Of a stretch of DNA of 64,000 nt, positions 61,437 through 64,000 are shown piece by piece. Positions within the stretch are counted from its first letter, which is position 1, and every line of letters begins with the position of its first letter. Below the pieces are notes generated by a model, which was given only the letters and a program-made list of their open reading frames with translations, did not search any database and was not told the DNA's origin. Made by a program: the position numbers and the translations under genes. Origin of the DNA: SB25 sp029560875 (GTDB lineage: Bacteria > Bacteroidota > Bacteroidia > Bacteroidales > Tenuifilaceae); contig DAOOPM010000004.1 in the NCBI GenBank assembly GCA_035388225.1, forward strand, positions 109,800 through 173,799, read 5' to 3'.

Positions 61437-62819
61437 ATGAAGAAAACGTCCTTTTTCCAAATTAAGAACCTTTTAGTGGCCTTATTATTAGCCACTATGC
61501 TGTTAACTACATCGTGTAAGCAGCAGGCAAAGGAGATTGAACCATTTAAGGTGGAACATGTAAGTTGGGTTCCAAGCGCAACTATCTACGAAGTTAATGT
61601 ACGCCAGTTCACCCCAGAGGGAACTTTTAAAGCATTTGAGACCCATTTACCCCGTTTAAAAGAACTAGGGGTAGATGTTCTTTGGTTTATGCCAATTCAT
61701 CCTATCGGTGTTGAAAACAGAAAAGGCTCATTGGGTAGTTACTATTCCGTTAAGGATTACTATGGTATTAACCCTGAGTTTGGCACATTGGATGATTTTA
61801 AATCGGTGGTGGCTAAGGCTCACGAGTTGGGTATGAAGGTTATTATAGATGTGGTTGCTAACCACACATCTCACGATGCGGTTCTTATTACTGAACACCC
61901 CGATTGGTACGTGCGCGACTCTACTGGAAAAGTTGTTTCACCTTTCGATTGGACCGATGTGGCAAAGTTAGACTATTCTAAGCCAGGACTCCGTAAGTAT
62001 ATGATTGATATGCTTAAGTACTGGGTAAAGGATATCGATTTGGATGGTTTCCGTTGCGATGTTGCCGCTGAGGTTCCTGCCGATTTTTGGAACGATGCTC
62101 GTGCCGAACTCGATAAGGTAAAACCTGTATTTATGCTTGCTGAGGCCGAGAATATTGAGTTAATGAAGTATGCTTTTGATGTAGACTATGGTTGGGAATT
62201 TCACCATATAATGAACTCAATTGCAAAAGGTACTAAGAGTGCTGTTGATATTGAGACTTATCTACTTAAAAAAGCCGCTACTTACCCTAAGAATGCGCTA
62301 AAAATGAACTTTATTACCAACCACGATGAGAATTCCTGGAACGGTACTGAGTTTGAGCGTATGGGAGCTGCAGTTAAAACAATGGCTACACTTTCGTTTG
62401 TTGTTGATGGTATGCCATTAATTTATAATGGTCAGGAAGTTGGTTTCAATGAGCGTTTGAATTTCTTTGAGAAGGACACCATTATTTGGGACGATGCTGC
62501 AAATATGACCGATTTCTACAAGAAACTAACTGCTTTAAAGAAAACTTATAGCGCTTTGAATGCTGGTGAAACTGGTGCCGATATTTTCCGCATTAAATCC
62601 AATGCCGATAGCACCGTATTTGCATTTACCCGCGAGAACGAGAAGGAAAAACTATTCATGGTATTCAACCTAACCGCAGCAAAGCAGAATATTAAATTTA
62701 TTGGCGATGCGCATTTAGGCAACTACACCGAGTATTTTACTGGTGAGGCTAAAGAGTTTGTGGCTGAACAGGAAATGGCCTTGGAGCCTTGGGATTATAA
62801 GGTTTATATTAAACAATAA
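61437..62819 (+). CDS. GH13 alpha-amylase family lipoprotein
   Basis: The ATG at 61437 (MKKTSFFQIKNLLVALLLAT) is used in place of the GTG at 61434. Product 460 residues; signal peptide with lipobox LTTSC (Cys about 27). GH13 motifs in order: IIDVVANHTSHD, nucleophile Asp208 in DGFRCDVA, acid/base Glu236 in MLAEAEN, and NHDENSWNG. Short loops and small C-domain match exo-acting maltodextrin enzymes (neopullulanase or glucanotransferase-like groups) more than large amylases. Likely periplasmic or on the outer membrane, complementing the secreted GH13 enzyme at 27.5 kb. Confidence 0.93.
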   Translation: MKKTSFFQIKNLLVALLLATMLLTTSCKQQAKEIEPFKVEHVSWVPSATIYEVNVRQFTPEGTFKAFETHLPRLKELGVDVLWFMPIHPIGVENRKGSLGSYYSVKDYYGINPEFGTLDDFKSVVAKAHELGMKVIIDVVANHTSHDAVLITEHPDWYVRDSTGKVVSPFDWTDVAKLDYSKPGLRKYMIDMLKYWVKDIDLDGFRCDVAAEVPADFWNDARAELDKVKPVFMLAEAENIELMKYAFDVDYGWEFHHIMNSIAKGTKSAVDIETYLLKKAATYPKNALKMNFITNHDENSWNGTEFERMGAAVKTMATLSFVVDGMPLIYNGQEVGFNERLNFFEKDTIIWDDAANMTDFYKKLTALKKTYSALNAGETGADIFRIKSNADSTVFAFTRENEKEKLFMVFNLTAAKQNIKFIGDAHLGNYTEYFTGEAKEFVAEQEMALEPWDYKVYIKQ

Positions 62820-62924
62820 TTAAATGTGAGTACAGAGATAATTTCGAATATCGAATGATGACTTTTGATTTTAGAAGTATTTATACTTGATTATTCAACG
62901 TTCGTAATTCCCTGTTCATTATTC

Positions 62925-62960
62925 AAAAAGGGTTGTCAAATATGTTTGGCAACCTTTTTT
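62925..62960 (+). terminator. terminator between the GH13 gene and the flavodiiron gene
   Basis: Long stem AAAAAGGGTTGTCAAA pairing with TTTGGCAACCTTTTTT (two G-U pairs, loop TATG), followed by a T-run. It is about 105 bp after the GH13 stop; the gap in between has only low-complexity A/T-rich sequence. Confidence 0.8.
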
Positions 62961-63005
62961 GTTAAATAACAACAAATAGTGATATTAATACAAGGTCAAG
63001 TTTAT

Positions 63006-63013
63006 TAATTTTG
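63006..63013 (+). promoter_or_regulatory. candidate -7 element of the flavodiiron gene
   Basis: TAATTTTG matches TAnnTTTG, 35 bp before the ATG at 63049. No -33 TTTG at the expected distance. Confidence 0.35.
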
Positions 63014-63048
63014 TGGTCGAATTCCGAGAATAATTAAAAACTAAACAT

Positions 63049-64000
63049 ATGTACTACACAGTTCCAGTTGTTGGAAAAGTTCATTGGATTGGCGTAAACG
63101 ACCGCCGTAAGCGTCTTTTTGAGAATATGTGGCCTTTGGATAGGGGCGTATCGTACAACTCGTACCTTATTGTTGACGATAAAACCGCTTTGGTCGATAC
63201 CATTGAGGATAGGGCTGCCGGAAACTACATTGAGCGTATTGAGAAATTGCTTAATGGGAGAACTTTGGACTACCTAATCATCAACCATATGGAGCCCGAC
63301 CATTCGGGTGAAATTAAGGCTATTTTCGACCATTTTAAAGGTGTGAAATTGGTTGGTAACTCCAAAACCTTCAAGATGGTTGAAGCCTACTGGGGAATTA
63401 AGGAGAACCTTCACGTGGTTGACGATGGCGATATGTTGGATTTAGGTCATCATAAACTTAAGTTTGTTATGACTCCTTGGGTTCACTGGCCCGAAACTAT
63501 GATGACTTACGATACTACCGACCAAATTCTATTCTCTGGTGATGCCTTTGGAAGTTTTGGTACGTTGGATGGCGGTATTTTCGACGATGAAATCAACTTT
63601 GATTTCTTTGAAGAGGAGATGCGCCGTTACTACTCAAATATCGTGGGTAAATACAGCAATATGGTTCAGAAAGCTTTTGCAAAGCTTAAAGGCGTACCCG
63701 TTAAGGTTATTGCTGCAACTCACGGCCCAGTTTGGCGTTCGAACCCATCAAAGGTGCTTGAGCTGTACGATAAATGGAGTCGTTACGAGGCCGAGGAGGG
63801 TGTTGTTATTGTATTTGCATCGATGTATGGAAATACCGAGGAGATTGCCGATTATATTGGCCGTAAGCTATGCGAGAATGGTGTTAAAAATATCAGAATA
63901 CATGATGTGTCGCGCACACATATTAGCCACTTAATTAACGAGATTTGGAAGTACAAAGGGTTAATCCTTGGCTCGTGCGCATACAACTCTCAGATGTTCC
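63049..64000 (+). CDS. flavodiiron protein (A-type flavoprotein, O2/NO reductase), 3' end cut
   Basis: The frame starts at ATG 63049 (MYYTVPVVGKVHWIG) and is open to the right edge (317 codons seen of about 400). The metallo-beta-lactamase-like part has the diiron ligands H80-x-E82-x-D84-H85 (INHMEPDHSGE), H146 (TPWVHWPE), D165 (LFSGDAFG) and H225 (ATHGPVWR). The flavodoxin part begins about residue 247 with IVFASMYGNTEEIADYIG. It reduces O2 to water or NO to N2O, protecting an anaerobe. There is no rubredoxin domain in the visible part. Confidence 0.95.
   Translation, partial: MYYTVPVVGKVHWIGVNDRRKRLFENMWPLDRGVSYNSYLIVDDKTALVDTIEDRAAGNYIERIEKLLNGRTLDYLIINHMEPDHSGEIKAIFDHFKGVKLVGNSKTFKMVEAYWGIKENLHVVDDGDMLDLGHHKLKFVMTPWVHWPETMMTYDTTDQILFSGDAFGSFGTLDGGIFDDEINFDFFEEEMRRYYSNIVGKYSNMVQKAFAKLKGVPVKVIAATHGPVWRSNPSKVLELYDKWSRYEAEEGVVIVFASMYGNTEEIADYIGRKLCENGVKNIRIHDVSRTHISHLINEIWKYKGLILGSCAYNSQMF

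Noticed and set aside
63539..63934. 131-residue plus-strand frame near the right edge
   Set aside because: It is a shifted frame inside the flavodiiron gene, whose diiron ligands are all in the other frame.

Overview
The window reads as chromosomal DNA from an AT-rich Bacteroidota, most likely a Bacteroidales-type member that uses the type IX secretion system. Evidence seen in the sequence: an adjacent SusC/SusD pair with a SusE-like lipoprotein, a GH13 enzyme ending in a T9SS sorting domain, many Bacteroidota-restricted families (DUF5916, DUF4421, DUF6913, short DHOD-like protein), TAnnTTTG-type -7 promoter elements, and almost no Shine-Dalgarno sequences. There are no rRNA, tRNA or CRISPR features that I can see. 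Two 100-N assembly gaps (9891-9990, 49381-49480) both interrupt short tandem repeats.

Layout. 1-9.8 kb: a PPP-type phosphatase (cut by the left edge), an MBL-fold hydrolase, a GT51 transglycosylase, outer-membrane proteins, an AlkD-like DNA glycosylase, an M1 aminopeptidase and a MarR regulator. 9.8-10.1 kb: an 8-bp microsatellite. 10.2-17.3 kb: an M3 peptidase, a small barrel protein, a very AT-rich stand-alone SIR2-domain gene (possible defence or NAD-consuming effector), a RelA-type ppGpp synthetase with a decayed hydrolase site, and a REP-associated tyrosine transposase gene bracketed by two near-identical hairpins. 17.4-27.5 kb: housekeeping genes (ligA, DUF6913, dapA, DHOD-like, TPR protein, comA, DUF368 undecaprenyl-phosphate carrier, DUF3108, PagL-like deacylase).

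27.5-37.4 kb is a starch/maltodextrin utilisation locus: susC, susD, a susE-like gene and a T9SS-secreted GH13 enzyme on the minus strand, divergent from a LacI-family regulator with a candidate operator between them. A second GH13 lipoprotein lies apart at 61.4 kb and shares an octamer with that operator. 37.5-44.5 kb: DUF5916 protein, threonine aldolase, serine hydrolase, Lon-substrate-domain protein, MsrB, DUF2807 protein.

44.6-51.9 kb is a seven-gene efflux operon (TetR, TolC, HlyD, two ATPases, two permeases) that looks like the E. coli CecR/YbhGFSR system with YbhF split into two genes; it has a clear promoter flanked by two identical palindromic operators. 51.9-64 kb: a CotH-like protein, a 712-residue protein dominated by a charged helical repeat (113-residue units), a molybdopterin oxidoreductase with a fused DmsB-DmsC partner, three tandem SiaC-family (DUF1987) genes, pfkA, the second GH13 enzyme, and a flavodiiron protein cut by the right edge.

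The items I consider most worth following are the SIR2 gene, the SiaC triplet with a Thr-to-Ser change in the third copy, the REP hairpin/transposase unit, and the synonymously diversified helical repeat protein.
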